From NCBI GenBank assembly GCA_024449915.1, contig JAMZAV010000805.1:219325-283324 (forward strand): DNA of 64,000 nucleotides, written 5' to 3'. A program made the translations under genes and the position numbers. Position 1 is the stretch's first letter; each line of letters opens with the position of its first letter. The notes below the pieces were generated by a model that was given only the letters and a program-made list of their open reading frames with translations, was not told the origin of the DNA and searched no databases. This stretch comes from Sweltsa coloradensis. Taxonomy: Eukaryota; Arthropoda; Insecta; Plecoptera; Chloroperlidae. Positions 51,008 to 62,188 of the stretch are shown here, piece by piece.

Positions 51008-53534
51008 GATCTCCGAATGCGTGAGCCTAGTGCGTCGCCCGCCCACGTTCTCTGTGCCCAAACGAGGGGGCCTAACTCTAAGCCTCGTGGCATTACGAGG
51101 AGAATATCGGGGCTCAACTCTCGACGAACGACGCCGAACTTCTGCTTTGCATGACCTTTAAATTATTATAGGATCTTTGTAAACTGAAGGCAAATGAGAT
51201 CACGTAAGCTCTGACACGAAGTTTTTATTATAATCGTTGCAACTGATGTTAACTTTTTGGCCTTTATAGCCCATACAGTCTTTATTAAATTAATTTGAAC
51301 CCTGTAGTTACCGAGGTATGGACTTTATTTTGATGGAATAAAAAAAGTTAAACTGACTCTCTGGGCAAGATTTGGACTATCAACTTTCAATATCACAGGC
51401 GGCGTAATATGACCAAACCGGTTGAAGCGCACTAGTTTCTCACGTCGTCTTCGTCATATAGGAGAATATTTTTTGAGGTTATAGACCGTTAGAAAATGTA
51501 TCACATTTTTGTGTCATTGTCGACTACGTATTTATTAAGATTCCAGTCCCGACTGGGGCTCGAAGACAGAACCTTCGGCTCTAGTGGGCTTATGCTTAAT
51601 AACCCTGTAATCATGAATGTTGTCCTAAACTTTACGGAAATAATCACGCGTTCTAACACAATTGTAAAATTTTGAATTTGTTTGGTTTATTCTCACGACT
51701 GTATTTTATTAAATTTTGATAAGGTAAGTTTTCTGTAATCTCTTAACTAGGAGGCTTCGATTTGAAAACCAGGATACTACATTTGAGTCACTCAAATTTT
51801 CTGAATAGAAACTGCCTGAGTGGCGTCCCAATATTTAATCTGTATTTTGGCATCACCTCTCGTCAAAATTGCCAAACGTGCTGATTCGTTACTTCAACCT
51901 GCTGGCAATGCCTAAATGAAGAGCTAGCGTCGCATAAGCCCTACCCCGAAAAGTTGCGCGAAGAAGGGCGTTGGCCTCTTGCCACGCCAACCAGGTCTTT
52001 CTCATTTGTGAATACGTGCCTAAATCTTGGTACAGGTCGTATAGTACGTGCATGCTCTTAGGCGGCGGTGCCGGGGCTGGGTTGTATATTTTCGCCACAC
52101 GACCGCGTGTAGGTCCCTTTCAATGAGCGCTTCCGACACGGAAACAATCAGCTCTAGATTCCGGGTGTAGCCTCACAAGACAAATAACGCCATTATGCTA
52201 CACTCCATTAGAATCTATGTTATCACACATAAAACAACAAAGCAATGTGTCATATCAGGGGTTTAACCGTGTCTCTATGACACTGTTCTCCACACACTTA
52301 TTGCTTCGTTTCGTGTTTTTATTACGTAACGTAACTACAAAAATGCATTTGGCTAAAACTATAGGTGACTTACTTACTTAAGTATTCTTTGTACATAACG
52401 GTACTTAATTATTTTATGAAACTGATGATAAAATAGGTAGTGAAATATTTTTAAATGTCTTAATAAGCCATATTCAGACAGATCATAAGTATGAATTTGC
52501 CATTAAAGCTTCTATTACATCGTTTTATATCCATCCATACCGTGGCCTCTGCTTTAAGCTTTGGTTGGACCAAAATGTGTAGCAAACCCTATTACGCGGA
52601 ATAACGTTAATTACTTAAGTCAGCCCCCTCATTTGTGTGGGTGTACTTAACCCAGCCGATGGAAATTTCAACCGAAACCCCGTTTAAGCCGTGCCCTTGC
52701 TCTGTCGCAAGTTCATCGACATGTTATATAGTTATTACACAGCTGCAGAGTCCCTCTCACTTTGCGTAATTCTGTGTACCATCCTGTTTGCGGCAACGCC
52801 TTCGCAAATAAAAAAACACAACCGAGTAGCAATAATAGCTCCTCTAAGTTTTTTATGAGGTGTGTTTAACCTTGTTGTCCAGGTTATTCTTACACCGTGC
52901 TCGTGCACATCAAGCGGAGCGGGGTGGTTGTTTGACATTGCATGACGTCATAGCGGGCTCGTCTTCCATTGGCATAGGCTTAGGGTACGTGCTCTTGCGC
53001 AGTTTGCAGGTCCGGTTAGATTCTTCATCATGCAACGGGCATTTAAAATTTATAAAAATAACTTTTCTTGATAAAAGTTATGATAGTTCTTTAAGTTATG
53101 AATAAATTTAATGTACAAACTCTTTTAATAGTGCTTCCTTGTATTCGCCTATGATAGAGGAGAAACTTTCAAAACGGCGACCTCCCGCATCAGAGTTCTG
53201 CGTCGTGATACGGTTCCTGATGAATGGGTATTTATATCTTTTGCTACAAGCTTTTCAATCTCATTCATAAACAATTTTTACGACGTAACTTGGGATTTTC
53301 GGCCGCATGTCGAGCTCATTTTGCAAATAGTATTTTAGTCAATGCTCTACAATGCACTTGCAATATAATAACCCGTGTTAGATTTTGAATGATGGGAAGT
53401 TACATTGAAATAATGTGCAATTAATTAACATTAGTTTGAATTTAGTGCGTGGTAAAGTCATGTTTATCAAGTGTGCTGTCATGGTCAAAACGAAATCCGA
53501 CCCCATTCAGTCAATAACAATAATTTAAAAAAAA

Positions 53535-53905
53535 ATGTATTTAGAGTCTACCCACTCAGTTATATAACTGATTTTCAGTGGGGGACAGTAAATCAAAGCG
53601 ACCAAGCCAACCCTGTAGGCCCTGACGCAATCGACGAGTGAGCGATAACCAACCAAAGATCGATTTTTTTAAAAGCAAATATAGCAATCAGTGGTATGGG
53701 CAGTGCGAAAACCCGCGGATCAACGCCAGAATCAACAAGGCCGATTCAGAACAACTCTGAATTTACTATGTGCTTCGTTGCTATGCCGGCTCCAAAATCA
53801 CCGTTTACAAACTCCTAAGACAAGAACCGATGGACTTAAGACTTTGGCGGGAATCGAACCCTGGACCTTGCAGATACGCTAACCACAAGACCAACGAGCC
53901 ACACA
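53535..53905 (-). repeat. Full-length tRNA-derived SINE
   Basis: On the minus strand the head reads 'ggctcgttggtcttgtggtt' (A box) and then GGTTCGATTCC (B box, 53850-53860 on the plus strand). The body runs leftwards to the shared ACTGATTTTCAGTGGGG block and an A-rich/T-rich edge near 53525. It is the most complete of four family members in the window (others near 2.85, 28.4 and 41.5 kb). Confidence 0.8.
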
Positions 53906-56044
53906 ATATTTCAATCTGCTTTTCTTCTTTTGACTTAGTGTTCCTGGACTGTGCGAGTATATTCACTTCATTTCATCTTTAGGCTGTTAATTTGTTCAGT
54001 TAACGGTTGGTAGCTTATCTTACGGGATGGGATGGGGATATTTTTTCCTTCCTGCAGTGTAGTTTGTATGCTAGAATTGTATTTTGCACTAGTTCACTAT
54101 TAATAGTTCACTTGTACTGAAACCGAATCACCCGGAATTTTTCAACGAAGGATAATAGTTCTAAGCACTAACGTTAATTGTCATTAGGCGTGTTCAAATT
54201 TGTCTGGTTTCTTATAGTCAAGCGATTGGTTTTTACACACATTCCGTATGATGCCATTGCAAGAGTTGCTCTTCTGTTAGTGTATTATACATTTTGAGAA
54301 CAATGTCGTGTTGTACAATTTTAAAAACGTGATCCCCCTTCCAAGTTTATTGTTATCGTTTTTGTTTAACTGTCTTTTTATGCATAATACGAAGTCAATA
54401 GCTACTTTGCTCGAAATTGTATTACAATTCTTTCCGTACTTTGTTCGCTGTGTTTTTCGCTGAGAATAAACATTTGTTTCTAACAAACTACAATCCAGAT
54501 TGCTTAAAGTTTTTCCAAAGTTTATTTTTGTAATTCCTTGGAAGTGGAAGCAGGCAGAAGACGACTTTCTAGATTTATAGTAATATCGGAATAAAGTGTT
54601 TTCTTCTGAGAATTCTTATAAGAATAGTTTTTAAAACATTATAGTTATTTGTTTGGATGGAAACTGGTTTGACACGTATCGTCGTATATTTATGTTCACG
54701 TGGGTTGTAACATTCCTGCCGTAGTAAACAAGGAAGTATACAACTTGCAAAATACATCCGAGTTCCATCCAGGTTGGATTTCCTGTCAGTTGGCTCTGCG
54801 TGGCCTTTTAATGGACTGTTCCTGTCGGCAAATAGAGCGATCCAACCGCGTCGTTTATAGCAAGGGAGATGACAAATGTTTGCTTTAAATGTCAGCCCGT
54901 GTATCCACCGTAGACAAGGCTTCCATTTTATCGTCAGAACGAGCTTTGTTTTTGTGGGACTGCTTAACTTTGTGTTGACGGAAGCTGGCGATAAATTTGA
55001 GGGGAATAATACAGAGATTAACACATTATCACATGCAAAATCAAATTCACACTAAGCGGGTAGATTTGTATAATGTTGACAATTGCGCTCGTATGACACG
55101 ATATGCGTAATTACTTAACGTGTGACAAATGTGTTGTTTATTTTAGGGCTTGTTGTGGTTTTTACATAATATGTCCGGTCTGCTGCTCACAATGTGTATT
55201 ATATAAAGATGTGCGTCGTGCGTCTTTACGTGGCGTGGCATTCAGTATTCGCTTGTATATACTTTGTACTGCCAACAAATCAACAATTCTCATTAAATAC
55301 TGTAAATTGTCTCAAAGTGCCTTAAACGCAGTGCAAGCACCCTTAATTTCCGTTTTTTAACTGTTTAGTCGCCTCCCCTACAAATCAAATCAAACTGTCA
55401 CTAAATGTCCACCCCCTCCCTACACTTATCCACCCCTCTGGCTCCCTGATCCGCAAGTCAATCTTCCCTCGGCCAGCGGGAAAACCCTTCTCATCTAAAG
55501 ATTAATTGCTTTCGTGGTTGTTATTTCAACGTGGCTCGTCGCCTCTAGTATGAGTTGATGTAGTGGCGCGTGACCGCGAGCTAATAACATGGTTTTTAAT
55601 CACGCCCAGAATATAATGCTAAATAAATCACCCCTATAATACGCATGTCAAGCCATTGGCATGCATTCTACATCGTTTACTGTTCTGTTTGTATTAGTTT
55701 TGTTCATTGGTTTGCGTGGTTTGGAACTAAAGATAAGAATGATATTCATTGATGAGATTTGTAAGCAAGTGAATAATTCTCGACCGTTCTTAGTCGGGCA
55801 TTGTGATACAAACTACGACTAGGACTAGTATAACATATAAACTAGGTATCTTACTGGTTGTAACATTTCAAGCGTCGATCTTACCGACACAGTGAGTGAC
55901 AACCAAAGAACAAATAATGCACATTACTATAACTTGACCTACAATAACTATGACATTTGTCTAGCAGATTCGTTCCGTGACCTTATTGTTTCGTTGGCTT
56001 CGCCTCTAGGTCTGGTCACATGACACTTAAATATTGCAAGAATT

Positions 56045-56706
56045 ATTTAATAAACTAGGAAAACGCTTAAGTCCCGCCGCGTTGTTGGATGAGCGTAATT
56101 GGTGTATTGAGCTGCCATGTGTTATGCGGATTTTCTGTTGTTCTGTGAAAAATCATTATGCGATTTTCTGTTGTTCTGTGAAAAAATCATTACTAAGTTG
56201 AAGATTTTTTTAAATTAATTTAAATTAAATAAAAAATAAACTTCAATTTTTAATTTTTTTAGTTAATCATAATTTAAAAAAAGAAAAAAATCGTAAAATT
56301 GCGATTTTCATAAGAAATAATTTTTCGATTGCGCTCAAATTTCACACGAATATCTTAATTCATAAAATTATGGTTCTGTGAAAAAATCATAACAATCGGA
56401 TAAAGCATTTGTAGGTGTTATAAGGAGAAGAATTTTTTCAAAAATCGAAAAAAAATCGTAAAATTGCGATTTTAATGAGAAATAATTTTTCGATTGCGCT
56501 AAGAAACGTGGCAGTTCTAAGTTTAGAGATTTCGAAGGCCTCCATAAAATTTTCATCGCAACTGGAGTATCGGTTTAGCCGGAATCGTGCGGACAAACAC
56601 ACAAAAATACAAAAAAAAGAAAAAAAGAAAGAAAAAAAACATTCCGGATTTTTTTCTCCAGTGTAGTGAAATGGAATCTTCGCTTCGCTCGCTACGCTCA
56701 TCCAAT
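56045..56706 (-). mobile_element. Repeat from TTGGATGAGCG to CTAG, copy 4
   Basis: The left edge on the plus strand (aactaggaaaacgcttaagt, cccgccgcgttgttggatga) is the complement of the right end of copy 3. The right edge (cgctcgctacgctcatccaa) is the complement of the shared left end. The interior matches copies 1 and 2. The base after CTAG on the element's strand is T, as in the other copies. Confidence 0.75.
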
Positions 56707-58259
56707 AAAATAATAATAGTAAAAAAAATATAAGTTTTATACTTAGTTCAACACGAGAGTTACAGATACTCTTGTTTTATAGGTACGACATGTTGCGGAG
56801 GTTGTTGGAAATACAATAGAACTGGGCTATGCAAAATGCAACCTTTCGAACGAATGGCCCGACCGCTCAGACCCCAACGCAATTAAGCTGAGACTTTTTG
56901 ACCTTATCAATTTTTTTACCTGATTATTTTTGGTGACTTGATGTAGGAGATTTTTGAAAATATTAATCATAATCCTGAAAGGGCATGTCGTTGCTACTTG
57001 CCACCTCAGTGGACTTCCACCTTGCACAAAGTGAATATGCTGCTGTCACATTTGCTGCATGTTTTTCCTTTTTATTGTGGACGTGTGGACAACGTGGCAG
57101 TAATTGATATAGAGGGAAGTGGAGGCCGATGGATGTTGTTGATATTAGGCTGCTAGCTCGGATAGAAGCCTGTGGATATTGCTAATCAATAAAGTGTTGT
57201 TACGGCTGACAAGAGAAGGCTGAACCTAGGATGGTGGGCCCAATAATCTCGGCGTCACGTGACACCAATAAAGTCGGTGCTTAGGATAGGCTCTTAAACA
57301 AGCCCATCCCTCATCACATAGGCCACGCGTGTGAGCAGTCGTCGTGATCAATGGCACCCTATGGCAGTAGTAGGTCTGAGAGTTAATTGACCAGGAAATA
57401 GTTAACGAAATGTGTGCAAAGAACATAAATAGCGAGGTATATAACCTCTCTAAGCAAAACCAAAACGAATTAGCGTACCGGTACGCAAATTAAAAGTCAG
57501 TTCTTCACTTTCTTCTTATCACAAGTGTTAAAAAGTATTTTTCTGTGGGTCATTCCATATAAAATCAACCAACACATTTTACCATCACAGTTTTGCTACT
57601 GGAATGGTCAATGACGTTAAATTTCATGAAAATTAAAAATGGTCGTTATTTTTCATTCGTAAAATTTCATGTGTAATGGTCCATGTGGATAATTTTGTTG
57701 TAGGCCTAGTAGGGACAAGTCACTTGAAACTTTATAGTTGAATAAATTTAAATAAGTGGATGGAAATCTTAGCCGTATAAAGAAAAAGGGACTTGGTTTG
57801 ATATCCGTATCAAGTACAAATTTAACAGTAAACAAGCATGAATACTAACTAATTTTATTTCTGTATTTTGAAAATGTAACTCAATGGCTAATTTGGAAAC
57901 TTTTCATTTCCACCAACAATCTCAAAAAAATAAATATATATATTACCAATTTTTGGGTAATGTCCCATCTAATATCAATTATGGTACAAATAGTTCATCC
58001 CCTTCATCAATCACTCTGCAACATAAACGTTTAATAAGCCATGCCACTTTATTGATAGGTTTGTTTTTCAGAGTTCCTGCATCTTATCATTTCTTATCTA
58101 GACATAGTATAATACAACTTTGAACTGCCTACTTCTTTGTATTTTACATAGATGTGGAATCTAAGTATCACATTCCTCGTTTCTAGTTAGTAGCATATCT
58201 TGGACTATAAGATTTTGAATTTATTTGTAGTTTTTAAAATATGTTTTTCTTTTTTTCAG

Positions 58260-58340
58260 TGATGTGGACTTGGATAATAGCCAAGGACTTTCATATAATA
58301 CAAATTCCGGAAGTTCTTCCAATTCCAGCCTGTCTACAAG
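58260..58340 (+). CDS. RhoGEF2: Rho-GEF linker exon before the DH domain
   Basis: An acceptor with a T-rich tract (ttctttttttcag|t) and a donor (acaag|gttagt) frame 81 nt. Translated with two bases from the previous exon it reads DVDLDNSQ, continuing to NSSLSTR. Mammalian ARHGEF11/12/1 have a comparable acidic 'DVD' start and Ser-rich '..SLSTRSL' stretch ahead of their DH domains. The exon passes two bases to the next, giving Arg across the junction. It can accept either 42211-42263 or 43772-43863 upstream. Confidence 0.85.
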
Positions 58341-58998
58341 GTTAGTATGCTAAGCCCACACAAGAATTATTTTATTTTAAGCATTCCTTATTTTTTTTAG
58401 TTTGTCAGTTTTAAGCATCAATAACACACAATTTATTTGGTAAAAATATATCTTCTCAAGATACATTTTGGATGTATTCTGTTACTAATAAGGTTAATTG
58501 TAATTATTTGGTCCCTTACCTCATTCCCTCACTTGTTGTCAGCTTGTGGGATTTGCTTTGCCCATAAAATCTTCATAGAAATTAAGTTTAAATCATATTT
58601 TTCATTTATTAGTAATGCTTGAAAATTTAACAGACACAAAAATGCACTTAATCATCTCTTATACTGATTAATTCCTTTGGAATACATGCATACATACATA
58701 CATACATACATACAAACATACATACATACATACATACATACATACAACATACATACCAAACAAATACTAAGTTTGAGCTCATGAATGTTGTTCTGGTCTA
58801 CAACACATAAATATTGATCAAAATGTCATTAATTTACAAAAATCCTTTGTGCCCTCTATTTCCACTTCCGTGACAATTACCCAAAATTCCATACATCTGT
58901 GGTATCAGTCGCCAAGCAAACATTAATTTACTTAAAATGCATGTCCTATTTCTTCTTAATATGGACTTAACTTAACGGAATGTCATAATATGTTCTAG
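58341..58998 (+). other. Short intron with CATA microsatellite
   Basis: This intron is about 660 bp and AT-rich. It contains a (CATA)n microsatellite at 58687-58757 with small interruptions. No other feature is seen. Confidence 0.8.
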
Positions 58999-59213
58999 GA
59001 GTCTGGATAGTCCCAGCAACTCTTTGGAAATAGTCAACAATGCGCGAACGCAAGAGGCGCAGACAATCACCTTGACCCCCAACAGCAGCGGTACGCTGTG
59101 GGATAGCGACCTTGAGTCTGAACCAGACCCTCCCGACTGGTCCAGAGGGGTCGAAGAAGACGTCCTCAAGTCACTCACAGCAAGAGAGAAGAAAAGACAA
59201 GATGTTATCAACG
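58999..59213 (+). CDS. RhoGEF2: Rho-GEF exon leading into the DH domain
   Basis: The frame is set by one base after the acceptor (gttctag|g) and ends with one base at the donor (aacg|gtgaga). It encodes SLDSPSNSLEIVNNARTQEA, then an acidic segment (DSDLESEPDPPDW), then LTAREKKRQDVIN. The DPP/DW acidic region and the 'REIxRQEVINEL'-type end are characteristic of the ARHGEF1/11/12 group directly ahead of DH helix 1. The acceptor has a weak pyrimidine tract, but the protein match fixes the boundary. Confidence 0.92.
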
Positions 59214-59409
59214 GTGAGAGCAATGCATAATACGTTGCTTTTTCTTGGAATTTTTTACTGTTTGGTTCACACAATTGTGCTCATTGTATAAAATCCTAGA
59301 GCGTATATACATACTATGAAACATTTAATACGGGCTAGAAAATGAGTGTGCCCTAGTTGTCCATTGCAATAAAACAAGCATTACAGTCGCAGGCTAAAAT
59401 AATTTCCAG

Positions 59410-59775
59410 TAGGGTTGTGCGAATCCACTATTTTTACTTCAAACTCGAACTTTCATTGTTTTGAAAATCAAACTTCACAAAATTTTCGAACCGTTCTTAA
59501 AAGGGATATCAAACAGTTATTTAGGTAATAAACTAGTGATGAGTCTGGACCGGCACCTCCACCAAGAAAGTATGTAACTTCTGAACTGTCCCCTCCACCA
59601 TCCAATTCGTTTGTTTTTAAATTTGTGCCTGTAAACTGAGAACCATTTTTTGTTGTCAAATAATAGGTGCCCGCACAACACTTCAAATTAGTAAAAAAAA
59701 AAGGAACTTTAGACTTTTTTTCACTCGAACTCGAACTTGTTTTGAGTTCGAGCTCCGAATGTTCGCACATCCCTA
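59410..59775. mobile_element. hAT-like MITE, same family as 27227-27552
   Basis: The termini TAGGGTTGTGCGAA and TTCGCACATCCCTA (one mismatch) and subterminal 'aactcgaac' repeats match the 27.2-kb copy. So does the internal 'ctgtaaactg(a/g)gaacca' block. An 8-bp word atttccag precedes it (59402-59409) and recurs 15 bp beyond the right end (59791-59798), so the duplication is not clean. The dispersed motif at 59548-59564 has the same one-base deletion as in the 27.2-kb copy. Confidence 0.8.
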
Positions 59776-59986
59776 AATTTTTCATTTTCCATTTCCAGTG
59801 AGTACTAGTTATCTTTTGCCGTGCTTTTTCATTCCCTTTATTAATCCACTCTTTTTTGTACTCTCCTCATGGTTGCTGTTCTAAGATGTGCCTTTGTAGA
59901 ATCCATTTTGTAGAATCGTTATGCTCTGCTCAGCGGAAAGAGTACCAACCAAATGATCGTGTGAACTTATCATTCAACATCTAACC

Positions 59987-60385
59987 TAGGGATACACATT
60001 GATACCTTTTTCATTATCGATTTGGTAATGTAATTATCGATTCGATAGTATCGAAATAACTAATAAAAATTCAAGCCCATTTCGACATAGATGGAATCTC
60101 AAATGTGGTAAATTAAATTCAAAACAATACAATTTCATGCCACTCGCTGCCTTGTTCTGTCAGTGTTGTATTTGCTTTTGTCACCCGCGATCGGCTAAGT
60201 TCGCTCCCAAACATAAATCTCGAGTAAGACACCTTGTGACCTATCTCTGTCTGCCCATGCAGGAAATACGAATTACGTGTTTCAGGCAGTTTTCAACCAA
60301 TTATTGACATTTTGACTATTGATTATTGACATTTTATCCAATATTGATTATTGATCAATAGTATTGATTATTGTGTGCATCCCTA
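59987..60385. mobile_element. hAT-like MITE with 8-bp target duplication
   Basis: The element has TAGGGATACACA at the left and TGTGTGCATCCCTA at the right. It is flanked by the exact direct repeat ATCTAACC (59979-59986 and 60386-60393). The interior is rich in 'atcgat' and 'attgatta' words. It is 399 bp with no coding capacity. The termini resemble but are not identical to those of the 27.2-kb family, so this is a related but distinct family. Confidence 0.9.
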
Positions 60386-60956
60386 ATCTAACCTACTCTT
60401 ATATTAAAATAGTTTTATCTCTCAAAAGTTGTTTCACATTAATCAATAGCACGAACTTATAATACTGTACATCACTCCTGCTTTTCACTGTCCTAATCTA
60501 CTACTTTGCAATTGGGTCATAGTTTTTTTAAATTTATTTTTGAATTTATTTGTAATTTAAATGTCTACCTATTCTAATCAGTTATAAAATCTCATGGGTC
60601 ATAGTTCATTCTTATTTAAATGTGTACATATTCTATTCAGTTTGGAAAATTCACTTTCAAAGGAGGACAATAAATAAAACATAAATAAATGCATGACTGT
60701 ACAAAAAAATAAACTGTGGCTAAACAAAATTTGAAATACTAGTAATGATACAGCATCAATTTACAATAAGACAATATTTTATGATAAGTGTATTCAAAAG
60801 TTTTAAATTTAACTATTCAGAATTGAATAAACTAAATTAAAATGCATAAACAAATGAACAAGTTTGTCTCCTTTATTGTACGTCAGTTGTTTGCATATCC
60901 CTGTGAAATCTTATTGCTCCTCCTTGTACTAATAGATATTGCATGTTTGTCTCTAG

Positions 60957-61183
60957 AATTGTTCCACACGGAGCGATCGCACGTGCGCAACCTGAAGGTG
61001 CTGGAGCAAGTGTTCTACCGCCCGATGGTGGAGCGGGAACTCCTGCCGCACGATCAGATCCAACTCCTGTTCTCGAACCTGGATGAGATGCTGGACATCC
61101 ACAGCGGGTTCAACAACGGGATGAAGACCAAGAGAAGGGAGACTCCCCTGGTGGGAGATCTTGCACACCTCCTACTTGAAATG
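60957..61183 (+). CDS. RhoGEF2: Rho-GEF DH domain exon, first part
   Basis: Acceptor tctctag|aa and donor gaaatg|gtgggt frame 227 nt. The product begins E-LFHTERSHVRNLKVLEQVF, which is DH conserved region 1. It continues through LFSNLDEMLDIHSGF to GDLAHLLLEM. The DH domain catalyses GDP release from Rho-type GTPases, and the Glu at the start of region 1 (ELFHTE) is the position known to contact the GTPase switch region. The frame is entered from the previous exon with one base and ends on a codon boundary. GC content is well above the intron level. Confidence 0.97.
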
Positions 61184-61994
61184 GTGGGTTCCCTCAAGTG
61201 TGTACAGGCATTACAGGCTCCATGGTAATAAAAAGAATCATAGACCTCCATCCAGATCTCTTGCCTTTTTATTAAATTTTAAGAACATTTTATACTTTTG
61301 TCTTTTTATATGATCTCCATTAGATTAATTTATTATCAGCATATGAGTTAGCCTATATTAAGTATTTTGACAAACACTGTTATCTAGATATTATCACAAT
61401 CATCGTGAACAAGAAGAAATAAAGAAAAGCAGATCAAAATTTAGAAATCAACATGTTTTCAAATTTCAAATCATACACAAAATGTCCATGGAAAGAAATG
61501 ATTATATTAAAGCATTGATACAAAATATTTCAAAATCTCTGTACATATTGTTTAGTCCTATTAAAAGAATAAATCACAAATAATTGTGGAAACATATCCC
61601 ATCTGGGCCCGAGGTAGAATTTGACCCAGGATCTTCCTCTGCCGATCGTACGAGGCAGAAAGAGGCCAAGTCCATCGTGCAAACATCAGCTAGTAAGTAA
61701 GGGGTATATTACTCCCTGAAACTAGCGGCAATCTCTGGCAGTCCTTGTTAGGAACTCTACTCCCCTTGACGATGTCTAAAGACAATCTGAATGGTGATAA
61801 AGACGACAGCAATGTGAGAACCCCTGTTTCCCTCCCTTTGCCTGTGGCTGGCTTTGTCCAGTATGGGTCTTTCCTCCCCACATTCCTCAGGCTAGAGTGG
61901 CACATTATGACCTGCTTGCTTTTAATCCCAATAAAATCTCCCCCAATAATAATTGCCTATATTGTTTTAATAGCAAAAACAATGTTTGTTCTAG
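61184..61994 (+). other. Intron with old retroposon-like repeats
   Basis: This is an 0.8-kb intron. Near 61600-61660 a minus-strand 'gatcctgggtcaaattctac' looks like a decayed tRNA T-arm (SINE relic). The segment 61720-61910 is related to 12340-12482. Confidence 0.6.
61720..61910. repeat. Dispersed repeat, related to 12340-12482
   Basis: Shared ordered blocks with the 12.3-kb copy include the 'aaagac(g/a)ac' region, then 'ttgtccag(t/c)a...gggtct', then 'aggct(a/g)gagtggc'. The family is not recognised. It lies wholly within an intron. Confidence 0.5.
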
Positions 61995-62188
61995 TTTGAT
62001 GGTCCTGCTGGTGAAAATTTCCAACGTGCAGCAGCTACATTCTGTGCACGTCAACAGATTGCTTTAGAAGCGCTAAAAGAGCGAAGACGAAAAGATGCCA
62101 AACTCCATAATTTCCTGACTGATGCAGAAGTTAATCCTATGTGTAGGAGGTTACAGCTCAAGGACATTATCCCCACAGCTTTACAAAG
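61995..62188 (+). CDS. RhoGEF2: Rho-GEF DH domain exon, middle part
   Basis: Acceptor ttctag|ttt and donor aaag|gtatca frame 64 codons plus two bases. The product is FDGPAGENFQRAAATFCARQ, then IALEALKERRRKDAKLHNFL, then the CRRLQLKDIIPTALQ stretch. The 'AAATFC...ALE..K.R..K' and 'CRRLQLKDIIP' stretches are hallmarks of the ARHGEF1/11/12 DH domain. The latter leads into conserved region 3 (helix 8), the main Rho-binding surface, completed by the next exon. Confidence 0.97.

Larger units (their letters stand above)
42264..58259 (+). other. Large intron, 16.0 kb
   Basis: It contains the candidate alternative first exon at 43772 and its GC-rich leader. The rest holds diverged tandem repeats (44.9-45.5 kb), SINE-like segments (46.5, 48.2, 53.5 kb), motif-headed repeats (49.3 kb), unexplained GC-rich patches (46.7-47.0 and 48.5-48.7 kb), an AAAT microsatellite (50.65 kb) and a minus-strand copy of the TTGGATGAGCG element (56.0-56.7 kb). 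No other gene is supported. Confidence 0.65.
59214..60956 (+). other. Intron with two hAT-like MITEs
   Basis: This is a 1.7-kb intron. It contains MITEs at 59410-59775 and 59987-60385 (separate entries). The last part, from about 60842, happens to be open in frame with the next exon, but it is AT-rich and hydrophobic and precedes a good acceptor (gtctctag), so it is not coding. Confidence 0.8.

Noticed and set aside
60842..61228. 128-codon ORF beginning at an ATG in the intron before the DH exon
   Set aside because: Only 60957-61183 matches the Rho-GEF family. The upstream part is AT-rich and hydrophobic and is separated by a good acceptor, and the downstream part lies beyond a good donor.
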